DNA of 64,000 nt from Arthrobacter sp. SO5 (GCF_020532805.1 NZ_MQTQ01000054.1:1-64000), one strand, 5' to 3'. Counted from the first letter of the stretch, positions 17,044 to 27,481 are shown. The notes: a model not told the origin generated them from the letters alone. Program-made: numbers and translations.

Positions 17044-18350
17044 CGCAAAAGCCCTTCGTAGTGACGCTGCTGTAGCTGCGCGTCAATCTGCTTGACGGTC
17101 TCCAGACCGACGCCCACCATGATCAGGATCGAGGTGCCGCCGAACGGGAAGTTCTGGTTGGCATTGATCAGGACCAGGGCAACGAGCGGAATCAGCGCCA
17201 CGAAACCCAGGTACATGGCACCCGGCAGGGTGATCCTGGAAAGGACGTACTGCAGGTAATCCGCGGTCGGCTTGCCGGCACGGATACCCGGAATGAAGCC
17301 GCCGTACTTCTTCATGTTGTCAGAAACTTCCTCAGGGTTGAAAGTGATCGCAACATAGAAGTACGTGAAGAACACAATCATGGCGAAGTAGAGCGCCATG
17401 TAGATCGGGTGGTCGCCGCGGGTGAGGTTGTTGTTGATCCACTCAACCCACGGTGCAACCGGCTCACCCGGCTTGGGCTGGTTGAACTGGGAGATCAGGC
17501 CTGGCAGGTACAGCATCGAGGAAGCGAAAATAACGGGCACGACGCCGGCCATGTTCACCTTGATCGGGATGTACGTGCTGGTGCCGCCCACAGTGCGTCG
17601 GCCGATCATGCGCTTGGCGTACTGCACCGGGATGCGGCGCTGGGACTGCTCGACGAAGACCACCAGTGCCACGGTCAGCAGGCCGATGAGGAGCACCATA
17701 AAGAAGGTGCCCGGACCCTGGGAGGTCCAGATGGCTCCGAGCGAGCCGGGGAAGCCGGCCGCGATGGAGGTGAAGATGAGCAGGGACATGCCGTTGCCGA
17801 CGCCCTTCTCGGTGACAAGCTCACCCATCCACATGATGAGGCCCGTGCCGGCCGTCAGCGTGATGATCAGCAGGACGGTGGTGACGATGCTCGTGTCCGG
17901 GATGATCGGCAGCTGGCAGTTCGGCAGCAGCTGGCCTGACCGCGCCAGGGACACCAGGGTGGTGGCGTTGAGCAGACCCAGCGCGATTGTGAGGTATCGC
18001 GTGTACTGCGTCAGCTTCGACTGGCCGGAGGCGCCTTCCTCGTACAGCATCTGGAACCGGGGAATGACCACCCGGAGCAACTGAACGATGATGCTCGCCG
18101 TGATGTACGGCATGATCCCGAGGGCAAAAATCGAGACCTGCAGCAGTGCACCGCCGCTGAACAGGTTGACGAGCTGGTAGATACCGCCCGAGGTCTGACC
18201 GCTCCGCAAGCATTGCTGGACATTCTGGTAGTTCACACCAGGCGAGGGGATGAACGCACCCAAGCGGAAGATAGTGATGATTGCCAGCGTGAACAACAAC
18301 TTGCGCCGCAGATCAGGCGTGCGAAAGGCCCGGCCAAATGCGCTAAGCAA
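17040..18350 (-). CDS. secY: Preprotein translocase subunit SecY
   Basis: SecY is the channel of the Sec translocon; its partner secE is at 53616 in this window. The 436-residue protein has ten hydrophobic segments. It begins MLSAFGRAFRTPDLRRKLLFT and carries the plug/TM2 region (ITASIIVQLL), RRTVGGTSTYIPIKVN and the C-terminal loop EEVSDNMKKYGGFIPGIRAG. It is separated from rplO by 185 bases that hold a strong terminator and a promoter candidate, so it can be expressed apart from the spc ribosomal genes. Confidence 0.97.
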   Translation of the reverse strand: MLSAFGRAFRTPDLRRKLLFTLAIITIFRLGAFIPSPGVNYQNVQQCLRSGQTSGGIYQLVNLFSGGALLQVSIFALGIMPYITASIIVQLLRVVIPRFQMLYEEGASGQSKLTQYTRYLTIALGLLNATTLVSLARSGQLLPNCQLPIIPDTSIVTTVLLIITLTAGTGLIMWMGELVTEKGVGNGMSLLIFTSIAAGFPGSLGAIWTSQGPGTFFMVLLIGLLTVALVVFVEQSQRRIPVQYAKRMIGRRTVGGTSTYIPIKVNMAGVVPVIFASSMLYLPGLISQFNQPKPGEPVAPWVEWINNNLTRGDHPIYMALYFAMIVFFTYFYVAITFNPEEVSDNMKKYGGFIPGIRAGKPTADYLQYVLSRITLPGAMYLGFVALIPLVALVLINANQNFPFGGTSILIMVGVGLETVKQIDAQLQQRHYEGLLR

Positions 18351-18409
18351 GCGTCCTCCTGATGAATAAGTAAAGTCGTGTGAGACAGGTCAAATAAACC
18401 CAACAACCG

Positions 18410-18440
18410 AGTCTAACGGGTAGAGGTGCCCTGCGGGCAA
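18410..18440 (-). promoter_or_regulatory. Candidate secY promoter
   Basis: On the minus strand a -10 TAGACT (18410-18415) lies 60 bases before secY. A TTGCCC at 18435-18440 could be the -35 with a long 19-base spacer. It lies just downstream of the terminator at 18461-18506, which supports a separate secY-adk transcript. Confidence 0.45.
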
Positions 18441-18460
18441 TCGGCAGGGCCGGAAATAGA

Positions 18461-18506
18461 AAAACTCCCGGTACCAAGAGCCTGAGACTCTGGTACCGGG
18501 AGTTTT
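18461..18506. terminator. Rho-independent terminator between rplO and secY
   Basis: A perfect 16-bp stem (18461-18476 with 18491-18506) begins AAAACTCCCGG and ends CCGGGAGTTTT. On the minus strand the stem ends in a TTTTT run. It cuts the spc operon after rplO and could also work for the opposite strand. Confidence 0.85.
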
Positions 18507-18535
18507 CAACAACGGGCTACTGCCCCGCCGACTCC

Positions 18536-19030
18536 TTAGAGTGCGGTGGTGCTTCCGCCTGCTGCGGCAATCTTTTCTGCGGCGCTGGCCGAGAATGCGT
18601 GGACGGTGACGTCAACCTTGACGGTGATGTCGCCGGTGCCCAGCACCTTGACGGGCTGGTTCTTGCGAACGGCGCCCTTTTCGACCAGGTTCTCCACGGT
18701 GACTGCGCCACCTTCCGGGAACAGCTCGTTGAGCTTGTCCAGGTTTACCACCTGGTACTCAACCCGGAACGGGTTCTTGAAGCCGCGCAGCTTCGGCAGG
18801 CGCATGTGCAGCGGCAGCTGGCCGCCGGCAAAGCCAGCCTTGATCTGGTAGCGGGCCTTTGTACCCTTGGTACCGCGACCAGCGGTCTTACCCTTGGAAC
18901 CTTCGCCACGACCAACACGGGTCTTGGCGGTCTTGGCACCCGGGGCGGGACGCAGGTGGTGAACCTTCAGTGCGTTCTGCTTCTCAGCAGTGGCGCCCTG
19001 TGCCTTTTCGGCGGTTTTCTTCTCTGCCAT
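18536..19030 (-). CDS. rplO: 50S ribosomal protein L15
   Basis: L15 is a large-subunit assembly protein. The 164-residue sequence has [33 protein letters not shown] with the Gly/Lys-rich arm and a globular C-terminal half. The first 18 residues ([18 protein letters not shown]) form a short charged N-terminal extension. Its start abuts the rpmD stop. A terminator follows the gene. Confidence 0.97.
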   Translation of the reverse strand: MAEKKTAEKAQGATAEKQNALKVHHLRPAPGAKTAKTRVGRGEGSKGKTAGRGTKGTKARYQIKAGFAGGQLPLHMRLPKLRGFKNPFRVEYQVVNLDKLNELFPEGGAVTVENLVEKGAVRKNQPVKVLGTGDITVKVDVTVHAFSASAAEKIAAAGGSTTAL

Positions 19031-19237
19031 TTACTTCGCCTCCTCTACCTTTACCAGGTGCGGAACCGTGTTGAGCATTCCGACGGTCACGGCGTCGGCG
19101 GTGCGGACAACGGTGTGTCCGATCCGCTTCAGGCCGAGGGACCGAAGGGTGTCGCGCTGGTTCTGCTTGCCGCCAATGGCGGACTTGATCTGAGTGATCT
19201 CCAACTTTGCATCGGAGACAAGCACGTTCTTAGCCAT
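19031..19237 (-). CDS. rpmD: 50S ribosomal protein L30
   Basis: L30 is a small large-subunit protein. The 68-residue sequence shows [20 protein letters not shown] and [12 protein letters not shown], which fit the family. It lies between rpsE (three-base gap) and rplO (directly adjacent), its classical place in the spc operon. Confidence 0.96.
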   Translation of the reverse strand: MAKNVLVSDAKLEITQIKSAIGGKQNQRDTLRSLGLKRIGHTVVRTADAVTVGMLNTVPHLVKVEEAK

Positions 19238-19240
19238 GAC

Positions 19241-19954
19241 TCAGACACCTGCCTTCTGGTTCAGGAGCGCCTTCACCATTGCCGGCGGAGCGATCTCGTC
19301 GAGCGGGAGGCCGCGGCGTGCTGCCACTGCTGCCGGCTCTTCGAGGCGCTTCAGCGCGTCAACGGTCGCGTGAACGATGTTGATGGCGTTGGAGGAACCG
19401 AGCGACTTGGAGAGGATGTCGTGGATGCCCACGCACTCCAGTACTGCACGGACCGGACCGCCGGCGATAACACCGGTACCGGCGGAAGCCGGACGCAGCA
19501 TGACGACGCCTGCGGCGGCTTCACCCTGAACACGGTGCGGGATGGTGCTGCCGATGCGGGGAACGCGGAAGAAGGACTTCTTGGCTTCTTCGACGCCCTT
19601 CGCGATTGCGGCAGGAACTTCCTTCGCCTTGCCGTAGCCGACGCCGACCATACCGTTGCCGTCACCGACGACGACGAGGGCGGTGAAGCTGAAGCGACGA
19701 CCACCCTTGACGACCTTGGAAACACGGTTGATGGTTACGACGCGCTCTACGAACTGGCTCTTTTCGGCTTCGCGGCCACCATCGCGGCCACCACGGCCAC
19801 CACGGTCGCCACGGCCCTGGCCGCGGTCGCCACGCTCGCCACGACGAGCGCCACCACGGGCGCCGTCAGCGGCAGCAGCAGGCGCAGCGGTCTCAGTTGC
19901 CGGAGCAGCTACAGCTTCAGTCACCTGAATGTCCTTTTCGTTATTTTCGGTCAC
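19241..19954 (-). CDS. rpsE: 30S ribosomal protein S5 with Ala-rich and RG-rich N-terminal extension
   Basis: S5 shapes the mRNA entry channel and affects decoding accuracy. The core (about residue 65 to 210) has [45 protein letters not shown] and [15 protein letters not shown]. Before it is an extension of about 60 residues: an Ala/Thr stretch, then many RG, RGG and RGD steps. Family members usually total 160-170 residues; this one has 237. It overlaps rplR by four bases. Confidence 0.96.
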   Translation of the reverse strand: MTENNEKDIQVTEAVAAPATETAAPAAAADGARGGARRGERGDRGQGRGDRGGRGGRDGGREAEKSQFVERVVTINRVSKVVKGGRRFSFTALVVVGDGNGMVGVGYGKAKEVPAAIAKGVEEAKKSFFRVPRIGSTIPHRVQGEAAAGVVMLRPASAGTGVIAGGPVRAVLECVGIHDILSKSLGSSNAINIVHATVDALKRLEEPAAVAARRGLPLDEIAPPAMVKALLNQKAGV

Positions 19955-20334
19955 AGTGACAGCCCACCTTCGCGTGCGCCGTCAGCGACGGCGGCGATGC
20001 GGCCGTGGTACTTGTTACCACCGCGGTCGAAGACAACTGCTTCGATGCCGGCAGCCTTGGCACGCTCGGCGACGAGCTCGCCAACGCGCTTGGCCTTGGC
20101 GGTCTTGTCACCGTCCAATGCACGAAGGTCTGCTTCCAGTGTGGAGGCGCTCGCTACAGTCAGGCCCTGGGTGTCATCGACAACCTGGACGAAAATGTGG
20201 CGTGCGGAGCGGTTGACGACCAGACGCGGACGTACAGCCGTTCCGGAGATGCGCTTGCGGATACGAAGCTGGCGGCGGCTGCGCTGGGCAGACTTGCTCT
20301 TGTTCGTACGCTTCTTGTTAATTGCGATCGCCAT
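19951..20334 (-). CDS. rplR: 50S ribosomal protein L18
   Basis: L18 binds 5S rRNA in the central protuberance with L5. The 127-residue protein shows [29 protein letters not shown] and ends [25 protein letters not shown], as in the family. It overlaps rpsE by four bases and follows rplF by two bases. Confidence 0.97.
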   Translation of the reverse strand: MAIAINKKRTNKSKSAQRSRRQLRIRKRISGTAVRPRLVVNRSARHIFVQVVDDTQGLTVASASTLEADLRALDGDKTAKAKRVGELVAERAKAAGIEAVVFDRGGNKYHGRIAAVADGAREGGLSL

Positions 20335-20336
20335 GG

Positions 20337-20873
20337 TTACTTACCAGCCTTTCCGACCTTGCGGCGGATGACTTCGCCTGCGTAACGGATGCCCTTGCCC
20401 TTGTAGGGGTCCGGCTTCCGCAGTTTGCGAATGTTGGCAGCAACCTCGCCGACCTGCTGCTTGGAGATACCTGAAACAGAGAGCTTGGTCGGGGTCTCTA
20501 CTGCAAAGGTGATGCCGTTCGGTGCCGTGATGTTGACCGGGTGGCTGTAGCCCAGAGCGAACTCCAGGTCAGCACCCCGAGCCTGGACGCGGTAACCAGT
20601 ACCGACAATCTCAAGCTTCTTCTCGTAGCCTGCGGTGACACCCTGGATCATGTTGGCGATCAGGGTGCGCGTCAGGCCGTGCAGCGAACGGGAGGCGCGC
20701 TCGTCGTTCGGGCGGGCGACAGTCAGGGTGCCTTCTTCCAGGGAAACCTCGATCGGGCTGGGCACAGTGTGGCTCAGCTCGCCTTTGGAACCCTTGACGC
20801 TGACGACAGAGCCGTCAACCTTGACCTCAACGCCGGCAGGAACGGTGATGGGGAGACGTCCAATACGTGACAT
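20337..20873 (-). CDS. rplF: 50S ribosomal protein L6
   Basis: L6 lies at the base of the L7/L12 stalk near the factor-binding site. The 178-residue protein begins [20 protein letters not shown] and ends with the diagnostic [27 protein letters not shown]. Length and both domains are normal. It sits between rpsH and rplR. Confidence 0.98.
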   Translation of the reverse strand: MSRIGRLPITVPAGVEVKVDGSVVSVKGSKGELSHTVPSPIEVSLEEGTLTVARPNDERASRSLHGLTRTLIANMIQGVTAGYEKKLEIVGTGYRVQARGADLEFALGYSHPVNITAPNGITFAVETPTKLSVSGISKQQVGEVAANIRKLRKPDPYKGKGIRYAGEVIRRKVGKAGK

Positions 20874-20891
20874 TATTCTCTTCCTTTCCCG

Positions 20892-21290
20892 TTACCAGAC
20901 GTAAGCGAGGACTTCGCCGCCCACGCCCTTCTTGCCGGCCTGCTTGTCAGTCAAGAGGCCGGAAGAGGTGGACAGGATTGCGACACCCAGGCCACCGAGC
21001 ACGTGCGGCAGGTTGGTGGACTTTGCGTAAACGCGCAGTCCCGGCTTGGAAATACGACGAACGCCAGCGATTGAACGCTCGCGGTTCGGACCGAACTTGA
21101 GCTCGAGGGTCAGCTTCTTGCCAACCTCAGCGTCTTCTTCTTTCCAGGAGGCGATGTAGCCTTCAGCCTTCAGGATGTCGGCAACGCGTGCCTTGAGCTT
21201 GCTGTACGGCATAGACACGGAATCGTGGTACGCCGAGTTTGCGTTGCGCAGACGCGTAAGCATGTCTGCGACGGGATCTGTCATTGTCAT
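20892..21290 (-). CDS. rpsH: 30S ribosomal protein S8
   Basis: S8 binds 16S rRNA helix 21 and in many bacteria represses its own operon. The 132-residue protein shows [23 protein letters not shown] and [10 protein letters not shown]. An in-frame ATG two codons downstream (21284) is an equal alternative start. The 94-base gap before it, back to rplE, is where rpsN (S14) lies in many bacteria; it is too short to hold that gene here. Confidence 0.97.
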   Translation of the reverse strand: MTMTDPVADMLTRLRNANSAYHDSVSMPYSKLKARVADILKAEGYIASWKEEDAEVGKKLTLELKFGPNRERSIAGVRRISKPGLRVYAKSTNLPHVLGGLGVAILSTSSGLLTDKQAGKKGVGGEVLAYVW

Positions 21291-21384
21291 GGTGGGCTCT
21301 TGCCCTTCCTCATAACGGTTTCCGCCGCGCAGTCTTCCGAACAGAATTCGGAACCGGCACGGACGGACCTTTTACGTAGCTAGA

Positions 21385-21966
21385 TTAATCTTCGGTCTTG
21401 AACGGGAAGCCAAGTGCCTTGAGCAGCGCGCGGCCTTCGTCGTCGGTCTTGGCAGTGGTCACGACAGTGATGTCCATGCCGCGTACGCGGTCAATGGAAT
21501 CCTGGTCGATCTCGTGGAACATAACCTGCTCGGTCAGACCGAAGGTGTAGTTGCCGTTGCCGTCGAACTGCTTGCCGCTGAGGCCCCGGAAGTCACGGAT
21601 ACGCGGCAGAGCCAGCGTGACCAGACGGTCCAGGAATTCCCACATGCGGTCCCCACGCAGAGTTGCGTGCGCACCGATCGGCATGCCTTCGCGCAGCTTG
21701 AACTGTGCGATCGACTTGCGGGCTTTGGTTACCTGCGGCTTCTGGCCGGTGATCAGGGTCAGATCGCGGACAGCGCCGTCGATCAGCTTGGAGTCCTTGG
21801 CGGCATCTCCAACACCCATGTTCACAACGACCTTGACCAGACGGGGAACCTGGTTGACGTTCTCGTACTTGAATTCCTCAACGAGCGTGCTCTTGATGGA
21901 ATCCGCGTACTTGGTCTTCAGACGAGGAACGATCTTGCTTGCCGGAGTCTCGAGAGTCTCAGTCAT
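21385..21966 (-). CDS. rplE: 50S ribosomal protein L5
   Basis: L5 binds 5S rRNA in the central protuberance and contacts P-site tRNA. The 193-residue protein contains [44 protein letters not shown] and the C-terminal [26 protein letters not shown]. It overlaps the rplX stop by one base, so the two are coupled. Confidence 0.98.
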   Translation of the reverse strand: MTETLETPASKIVPRLKTKYADSIKSTLVEEFKYENVNQVPRLVKVVVNMGVGDAAKDSKLIDGAVRDLTLITGQKPQVTKARKSIAQFKLREGMPIGAHATLRGDRMWEFLDRLVTLALPRIRDFRGLSGKQFDGNGNYTFGLTEQVMFHEIDQDSIDRVRGMDITVVTTAKTDDEGRALLKALGFPFKTED

Positions 21967-22325
21967 TAGATGTCCTTCCCTGAGCTCTTGGCCACGCGGA
22001 CACGCACTTCGCGCTTCACGCCATCGCGCTCAACGGTCTCGGTGCGGAAACCGACGCGGGTGGGCTTCTTGGTGGAGGGGTCAACCAGAGCCACGTTGGA
22101 GATGTGGATTGAAGCCTCAACGACCTCGATGCCACCGGTCTTCGTGCCGCGCTGCGACTGACCGACCTTGGTGTGCTTGGTCACGCGGTTAATACCTTCG
22201 ACCAACACGCGGTTGGTCTCGGGGAAGACGCGCAGAACCTTGCCCTGCTTGCCCTTGTCGCCGCCGCGCTCAGCCTTGGCGCCAGTGATGACCTGAACCA
22301 GGTCACCCTTTTTGATCTTAGCCAT
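21966..22325 (-). CDS. rplX: 50S ribosomal protein L24
   Basis: L24 is an early assembly initiator of the large subunit. The 119-residue protein starts with a KOW motif ([30 protein letters not shown]) and carries [35 protein letters not shown]. It follows rplN by three bases. Confidence 0.98.
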   Translation of the reverse strand: MAKIKKGDLVQVITGAKAERGGDKGKQGKVLRVFPETNRVLVEGINRVTKHTKVGQSQRGTKTGGIEVVEASIHISNVALVDPSTKKPTRVGFRTETVERDGVKREVRVRVAKSSGKDI

Positions 22326-22328
22326 GGA

Positions 22329-22697
22329 CTAAAGCACCTCCGGAGCCAGAGAAACGATCTTCATGAACTTCTTATCGCGAAGTTCACGACCAACCGGTCC
22401 GAAGATACGGGTACCGCGGGGGTCACCGTCAGCCTTCAGGATCACAGCTGCGTTCTCGTCAAACTTGATATAGGAACCATCCGCACGGCGGCGTTCCTTC
22501 TTGGTACGGACGATGACAGCCTTGACGACGTCGCCCTTCTTTACGTTGCCGCCCGGAATTGCGTCCTTGACGGTAGCGACGATAACGTCGCCAATGCCTG
22601 CGTAGCGACGGCCAGATCCACCGAGAACGCGAATGGTAAGGATTTCCTTAGCACCCGTGTTGTCGGCGACCTTGAGTCGCGACTCCTGCTGAATCAC
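22329..22697 (-). CDS. rplN: 50S ribosomal protein L14
   Basis: L14 forms an intersubunit bridge. The 122-residue protein begins [20 protein letters not shown] and has [15 protein letters not shown] and [31 protein letters not shown]. It is the first gene of the spc operon here, separated from rpsQ by 391 bases that include a terminator. Confidence 0.98.
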   Translation of the reverse strand: MIQQESRLKVADNTGAKEILTIRVLGGSGRRYAGIGDVIVATVKDAIPGGNVKKGDVVKAVIVRTKKERRRADGSYIKFDENAAVILKADGDPRGTRIFGPVGRELRDKKFMKIVSLAPEVL

Positions 22698-23023
22698 TAT
22701 TTACTCCTTGCGTCGCGCTGGTTCTCAGACCGAAAATCTTCCTACGGAATGAGCCTTGCGGAACGGTTGATCGGGGTGTCTCTTGACCTGCCTGGATTTT
22801 GCCAGACCAGGCCTAAACTCCCGTGCCAAAAACATTTGCTTCCCAGGCTGGTCCCGACAAGTCGGGGCGCAAGGGGGCACTATGCCGTGGCACGATTGTT
22901 TACGAGGTAAATGACGGCGCACAGAGGGCGCCATACAAACTCAAAATCCTAGCACGTTTCGGGCGTATCCCCGCATCGCGGCGGGGCAGCGTGCCGGGCC
23001 TTGGGGTGGTTCCCGGAAACAGG
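22698..23023 (-). promoter_or_regulatory. Leader and probable promoter region of the spc operon (rplN)
   Basis: This stretch between the rpsQ terminator and rplN holds no gene I can support. On the minus strand a TAGGAT at 22946-22951 could be a -10, but the matching -35 position is GC-rich and not convincing. CCCCGACTTGTCGGGG (22851-22866) forms a small hairpin in the leader. A frame with a Cys/Pro-rich translation at 22725-22934 looks like a chance reading. Confidence 0.4.
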
Positions 23024-23057
23024 GAAACCCCCGCTCCCAGACGGGAACGGGGGTTTC
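23024..23057 (-). terminator. Terminator at the end of the S10 operon
   Basis: GAAACCCCCG (23024-23033) pairs with CGGGGGTTTC (23048-23057), with CCC/GGG pairs inside the loop. It lies 32 bases after the rpsQ stop on the minus strand and separates the S10 operon from the spc operon. Confidence 0.75.
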
Positions 23058-23088
23058 TCAAGCATCAACGTGCAGCGGGCTGCAGGTG

Positions 23089-23397
23089 TTACTTGGCCTT
23101 CTCGAGGATCTCCACCAGACGCCACCGCTTGGTAGCGGAGAGCGGGCGGGTCTCGGCGAGGAGTACGAGGTCGCCGATGCCGGCGCTGTTCTCTTCGTCG
23201 TGAGCCTTGATCTTCGTGTTGCGGCGAAGGACCTTGCCGTAGAGGGCGTGCTTCACACGGTCCTCGACCTGGACAACGATGGTCTTTTCCATCTTGTCCG
23301 AGACCACGTAGCCGCGCTTCGTCTTACGGTCACCGCGCTCGTCAGCCGTAGCTGCGCCGGAAACAGTTTCCGTCACGTTCTCGTCCTTTTCACTCAC
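23089..23397 (-). CDS. rpsQ: 30S ribosomal protein S17
   Basis: S17 is a primary 16S rRNA binder. The core begins near residue 20 ([27 protein letters not shown]) and includes [45 protein letters not shown]. The first 20 or so residues are a polar extension. It overlaps rpmC by four bases and is the last gene of the S10 operon here. Confidence 0.97.
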   Translation of the reverse strand: MSEKDENVTETVSGAATADERGDRKTKRGYVVSDKMEKTIVVQVEDRVKHALYGKVLRRNTKIKAHDEENSAGIGDLVLLAETRPLSATKRWRLVEILEKAK

Positions 23398-23723
23398 TTG
23401 GTGTCCTCCTCAGTCTCAACCGTTTCAGCCTTGTCGGCCTTCTTGGTTGCAGCCTTCTTGGACTTCTTTTCTTCCTTGGCTTCCACAACCGGTGCGGCAA
23501 CCTCGGCACGAATGCCCAGCTCGCGCTCACGGAGAACGGTGTAGATGCGGGCGATGTCCTTCTTTACCGCGCGCAGACGACCGTGGTTCTCCAGCTGACC
23601 GGTGGCGGACTGGAAACGCAGGTTGAACAGCTCTTCCTTGGCCTTACGGAGTTCCTCAACGAGTCGCTCGTTGTCGAAACCGTCCAGCTGTGCGGATGCA
23701 AGTTCCTTGGATCCTACTGACAT
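23394..23723 (-). CDS. rpmC: 50S ribosomal protein L29 with charged C-terminal tail
   Basis: L29 lies at the tunnel exit and helps dock SRP and trigger factor. Residues 1-75 match the family ([52 protein letters not shown]). The last 35 or so residues form a Lys/Glu/Ala-rich tail, so the protein is 109 residues against a usual 60-75. The tail would lie near the nascent chain. It is two bases after rplP. Confidence 0.96.
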   Translation of the reverse strand: MSVGSKELASAQLDGFDNERLVEELRKAKEELFNLRFQSATGQLENHGRLRAVKKDIARIYTVLRERELGIRAEVAAPVVEAKEEKKSKKAATKKADKAETVETEEDTK

Positions 23724-23725
23724 TT

Positions 23726-24142
23726 CTATTCACCACCTTCGCGACGCAGAATGCGTGCCTTCAACGGGAGCTTGTGGATCGCCAGGCGCAGTGCCTCGCG
23801 GGCCGTTTCTTCATCGACCCCGGAGATCTCGAAGAGAACCCGGCCCGGCTTGACGTTTGAGACCCACCATTCCGGAGAACCCTTACCGGAACCCATACGG
23901 GTTTCGGCCGGCTTCTTCGTCAGCGGACGGTCCGGGTAGATGTTGATCCAGACCTTGCCGCCACGCTTGATGTGGCGTGTCATCGCGATACGGGCAGATT
24001 CGATCTGACGGTTGGTGACGTATGCCGGGCTCAGAGCCTGGATACCCCACTCACCGAAGGAGACCTTCGTGCCGCCCGTTGCAGCGCCGGAACGACCCGG
24101 GTGGTGCTGCTTACGGTGCTTGACTCGACGTGGGATAAGCAT
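23726..24142 (-). CDS. rplP: 50S ribosomal protein L16
   Basis: L16 organises the A-site tRNA region of the large subunit. The 138-residue protein shows [37 protein letters not shown] and [15 protein letters not shown] basic loop (here [27 protein letters not shown]). It follows rpsC directly, stop to start. Confidence 0.98.
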   Translation of the reverse strand: MLIPRRVKHRKQHHPGRSGAATGGTKVSFGEWGIQALSPAYVTNRQIESARIAMTRHIKRGGKVWINIYPDRPLTKKPAETRMGSGKGSPEWWVSNVKPGRVLFEISGVDEETAREALRLAIHKLPLKARILRREGGE

Positions 24143-24988
24143 TTAAGCTTGTCCTCCTTCTGCTGGCTGCGCCGCACCTGCGGTAGCGGCTTCGACAGCC
24201 GGAGCTTCGGCAGCAGCGGGTGCAGCCTCGGCCGGGCGGTCGGTACGACGACGGCGGTCACCACGGTCAGCGCCACCCGGGCGGCCCGGGCGGTCGCTGG
24301 CACCACGGCCGCGGGACGGAGCAGCAGCTGCCTGCTGAGCCAGTTCCTTGGCGGTGACGTCACCCTTGTAGATCCAGACCTTCACGCCAATGCGGCCGAA
24401 GGTGGTCTTGGCCTCGTAGAAGCCGTAGTCGATGTTCGCGCGGAGGGTGTGCAGGGGCACACGGCCTTCGCGGTAGAACTCCGAGCGGGACATTTCTGCG
24501 CCGCCCAGTCGACCCGAGCAAGCGATCCGGATGCCCTTGGCACCGGCACGCTGTGCGGACTGCATGGCCTTCTTCATCGCACGGCGGAACGCCACGCGGG
24601 AAGTCAGCTGCTCAGCAACGCCCTGGGCAACAAGCTGAGCTTCCATCTCGGGGTTCTTGACCTCGAGGATGTTCAGCTGGACCTGCTTGCCCGTGAGCTT
24701 TTCGAGCTCGCCGCGGATGCGGTCTGCTTCTGCGCCGCGGCGGCCGATGACGATGCCCGGACGTGCAGTGTGGATATCCACACGGACACGGTCGCGGGTG
24801 CGCTCGATTTCGACCTTGGCGATACCGGCGCGCTCCATGCCCGTGGACATGAGCTGGCGGATACGGATGTCTTCGCGGACGAAGTCCTTGTACCGCTGGC
24901 CGGGCTTGGTGCTGTCAGCAAACCAGTGCGATACGTGATCGGTGGTGATGCCGAGTCGGAACCCGTGCGGGTTAACTTTCTGTCCCAC
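24143..24988 (-). CDS. rpsC: 30S ribosomal protein S3 with Ala/Glu-rich tail
   Basis: S3 lines the mRNA entry tunnel. It begins [23 protein letters not shown], carries a KH domain ([25 protein letters not shown]) and the C-terminal S3 domain ([31 protein letters not shown]). After about residue 215 comes an Arg/Gly/Asp stretch and then an Ala/Glu/Pro tail to residue 281. Tails of this kind are variable across species. It abuts rplP and rplV. Confidence 0.97.
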   Translation of the reverse strand: MGQKVNPHGFRLGITTDHVSHWFADSTKPGQRYKDFVREDIRIRQLMSTGMERAGIAKVEIERTRDRVRVDIHTARPGIVIGRRGAEADRIRGELEKLTGKQVQLNILEVKNPEMEAQLVAQGVAEQLTSRVAFRRAMKKAMQSAQRAGAKGIRIACSGRLGGAEMSRSEFYREGRVPLHTLRANIDYGFYEAKTTFGRIGVKVWIYKGDVTAKELAQQAAAAPSRGRGASDRPGRPGGADRGDRRRRTDRPAEAAPAAAEAPAVEAATAGAAQPAEGGQA

Positions 24989-25354
24989 TTAGCGAGCCTC
25001 CTCTTTCTCCGGGGTAGCGACTACCACGGTGATGTGGCTCGTGCGCTTCTTGATCTGAAATGCACGACCCTGGGCACGCGGCTGGAACCGCTTCATGGTC
25101 GGGCCTTCATCAACAAACGCTTCGCTGATGATGAGGTCACCTTCGTCAAACGCCACGCCGTCGCGGTCCGCGAGGACCCGTGCGTTGGAGATTGCCGACT
25201 GAACTACCTTGAATACCGGCTCCGAAGCTGCCTGGGGGGCAAACTTCAGAATTGCCAGAGCCTCATTCGCTTGCTTACCACGAACAAGGTTGACGACGCG
25301 CCGGGCCTTCATAGGCGTTACGCGGATATGACGCGCAATTGCCTTGGCTTCCAT
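24989..25354 (-). CDS. rplV: 50S ribosomal protein L22
   Basis: L22 has a long hairpin that lines the exit tunnel and is a site of macrolide resistance. The 121-residue protein shows [34 protein letters not shown] and the hairpin region [30 protein letters not shown]. It abuts rpsC. Confidence 0.98.
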   Translation of the reverse strand: MEAKAIARHIRVTPMKARRVVNLVRGKQANEALAILKFAPQAASEPVFKVVQSAISNARVLADRDGVAFDEGDLIISEAFVDEGPTMKRFQPRAQGRAFQIKKRTSHITVVVATPEKEEAR

Positions 25355-25392
25355 TGCTTTCCTTCTCTCGTCTATGACGTAAGTGCAGGCGC

Positions 25393-25674
25393 CTAGCGGC
25401 GCTTGCCCTTACGGTCGTCCTTGACATGGCCGCGGAATGTCCGCGTTTGAGCGAATTCGCCGAGCTTGTGCCCGACCATCGACTCGGTGACAAACACCGG
25501 GATGTGCTTGCGTCCGTCGTGTACGGCGATCGTGTGCCCGAGCATGTCGGGGATGATCATCGAACGGCGGGACCAGGTCTTGATAACGTTCTTGGTGCCC
25601 TTTTCGTTTTCCCTTGCAACCTTCACAAAGAGGTGCTGGTCAACGAAAGGACCTTTTTTCAGGCTGCGTGGCAT
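25393..25674 (-). CDS. rpsS: 30S ribosomal protein S19
   Basis: S19 lies in the small-subunit head with S13. The 93-residue protein begins [16 protein letters not shown] and has [51 protein letters not shown]. It lies 12 bases after rplB and 38 before rplV. Confidence 0.98.
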   Translation of the reverse strand: MPRSLKKGPFVDQHLFVKVARENEKGTKNVIKTWSRRSMIIPDMLGHTIAVHDGRKHIPVFVTESMVGHKLGEFAQTRTFRGHVKDDRKGKRR

Positions 25675-25686
25675 GTGTCCAGGCTC

Positions 25687-26526
25687 CTATCGCTTGTTCT
25701 TGCCAGTACGACGGCGACGAACAATAAGCTTGTCGCTCTCTTTGTTGGGACGGCGGGTGCGGCCTTCGCGCTTACCGTTCGGGTTGACGGGGTGACGTCC
25801 ACCGGACGTCTTACCCTCGCCACCACCGTGGGGGTGGTCAACCGGGTTCATGGCGACACCACGGACGGTCGGGCGAACGCCCTTCCAGCGCATGCGGCCG
25901 GCCTTACCCCAGTTGATGTTCGACTGCTCGGCGTTGCCGACCTCGCCGACGGTTGCGCGGCAGCGCACGTCAACGTTGCGGATTTCGCCGGAAGGCAGAC
26001 GCAGCTGGGCGAAACGGCCTTCCTTAGCAACGAGCTGGATCGATGCGCCGGCGGAGCGGCCCATCTTGGCGCCGCCACCCGGACGCAGTTCGACTGCGTG
26101 GATAACGGTACCGACCGGGATGTTGCGCAGCGGCAGGTTGTTGCCAGGCTTGATGTCAGCCGTGGCACCTGCTTCTACGGTGTCACCCTGGGCCAGCTTG
26201 TTCGGGGCAATGATGTAACGCTTGGTGCCATCAATGTAGTGCAGGAGTGCGATGCGAGCCGTGCGGTTCGGATCGTACTCGATCTCGGCAACGCGGGCGT
26301 TGACGCCGTCTTTGTCGTGGCGACGGAAGTCGATCAGACGGTACTGGCGCTTGTGGCCACCACCCTTGTGGCGGGTCGTGATCTTGCCGGTGTTGTTACG
26401 GCCGCCCTTTTTCGGGAGGGGACGTACCAACGACTTTTCCGGCGTCGACCGCGTGATTTCAGTGAAGTCCGCTACGCTCGAGCCGCGACGGCCCGGGGTA
26501 GTCGGCTTATATTTACGGATTCCCAT
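25687..26526 (-). CDS. rplB: 50S ribosomal protein L2
   Basis: L2 is close to the peptidyl transferase centre and needed for subunit joining. The 279-residue protein has [32 protein letters not shown] and the conserved C-terminal [35 protein letters not shown]. It follows rplW by 29 bases. Confidence 0.98.
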   Translation of the reverse strand: MGIRKYKPTTPGRRGSSVADFTEITRSTPEKSLVRPLPKKGGRNNTGKITTRHKGGGHKRQYRLIDFRRHDKDGVNARVAEIEYDPNRTARIALLHYIDGTKRYIIAPNKLAQGDTVEAGATADIKPGNNLPLRNIPVGTVIHAVELRPGGGAKMGRSAGASIQLVAKEGRFAQLRLPSGEIRNVDVRCRATVGEVGNAEQSNINWGKAGRMRWKGVRPTVRGVAMNPVDHPHGGGEGKTSGGRHPVNPNGKREGRTRRPNKESDKLIVRRRRTGKNKR

Positions 26527-26555
26527 AATTTATTTCCTCGTTAAAGTGGTCTCCG

Positions 26556-26861
26556 CTACGAGAGCGGACCGCCGAAGATGTCGATAGTGCCTTCTTTGAG
26601 GCTCACAATTGCACGCTTGGTGTTCTTGCGGGTACCCCATCCGAATTTGGTGCGCTTGCGCTTACCGGCACGGTTGATGGTGTTGATCGAGTCGACCTTG
26701 ACGGAGAAGATTTTCTCCACGGCCAGCTTGATCTCGGTCTTGTTCGAGCGGGGGTCCACCAGGAAGGTGTACTTGCCCTCATCGATCAGGCCGTAGCTCT
26801 TTTCCGAGACGACGGGTGCAAGCACGACGTCGCGCGGGTCTTTGATGGTGGCTGCACTCAC
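26556..26861 (-). CDS. rplW: 50S ribosomal protein L23
   Basis: L23 is the main docking site for trigger factor and SRP at the tunnel exit. The 101-residue protein shows [53 protein letters not shown] and [20 protein letters not shown]. It overlaps rplD by four bases. Confidence 0.98.
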   Translation of the reverse strand: MSAATIKDPRDVVLAPVVSEKSYGLIDEGKYTFLVDPRSNKTEIKLAVEKIFSVKVDSINTINRAGKRKRTKFGWGTRKNTKRAIVSLKEGTIDIFGGPLS

Positions 26862-27481
26862 TTGGCATCCTCCCCGTTCTTTGCCACTGCCCGGTCAGCA
26901 ACGAATGCTTCGTAGGCAGCCTTGGTGAAGACAACGTCATCGGAAACGAGAACGTCGTAGGTGTTCAGCTGGTCTGCGTACAGAACGTGAACATCCGTGA
27001 GGTTGCGCACGGAAAGTGCGGCAACATCGTTGGCGCGCTCGATGACGACGAGCAGGTTCTTGCGCTCGGAGACACCTCGCAGAGTTGCCAGTGCGGCGCT
27101 GGAGGACGGCTTGGTGCCGGCAACCAGTTCAGCAATGACGTGGATGCGGCCGTTGCGTGCGCGGTCAGAGAGTGCGCCGCGCAGTGCAGCAGCAATCATC
27201 TTCTTGGGGGTGCGCTGGCTGTAGTCACGCGGCGTGGGGCCGTGGACAACGCCACCACCGGTCATGTGAGGAGCACGGATTGAACCCTGACGGGCGCGGC
27301 CGGTGCCCTTCTGCTTGAACGGCTTGCGACCTGCGCCGGAAACCTCGGCGCGGGTCTTGGTCTTGTGGGTACCCTGGCGAGCAGCAGCGAGCTGGGCAAC
27401 GACGACCTGGTGCAGCAGCGGCACGTTGGTCTGTACGTCGAAGATCTCTGCAGGCAGGTCAACCTTGACAGTGCTAGTCAT
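26858..27481 (-). CDS. rplD: 50S ribosomal protein L4
   Basis: L4 extends a loop into the exit tunnel and in E. coli represses the S10 operon. The 207-residue protein has the loop [46 protein letters not shown] followed by a globular C-terminal domain. It lies four bases after rplC. Confidence 0.98.
   Translation of the reverse strand: MTSTVKVDLPAEIFDVQTNVPLLHQVVVAQLAAARQGTHKTKTRAEVSGAGRKPFKQKGTGRARQGSIRAPHMTGGGVVHGPTPRDYSQRTPKKMIAAALRGALSDRARNGRIHVIAELVAGTKPSSSAALATLRGVSERKNLLVVIERANDVAALSVRNLTDVHVLYADQLNTYDVLVSDDVVFTKAAYEAFVADRAVAKNGEDAK

Noticed and set aside
22725..22934. A 69-codon minus-strand frame in the rplN leader
   Set aside because: Composition and codon use look random; no ribosome binding site; it lies where the spc leader is expected.
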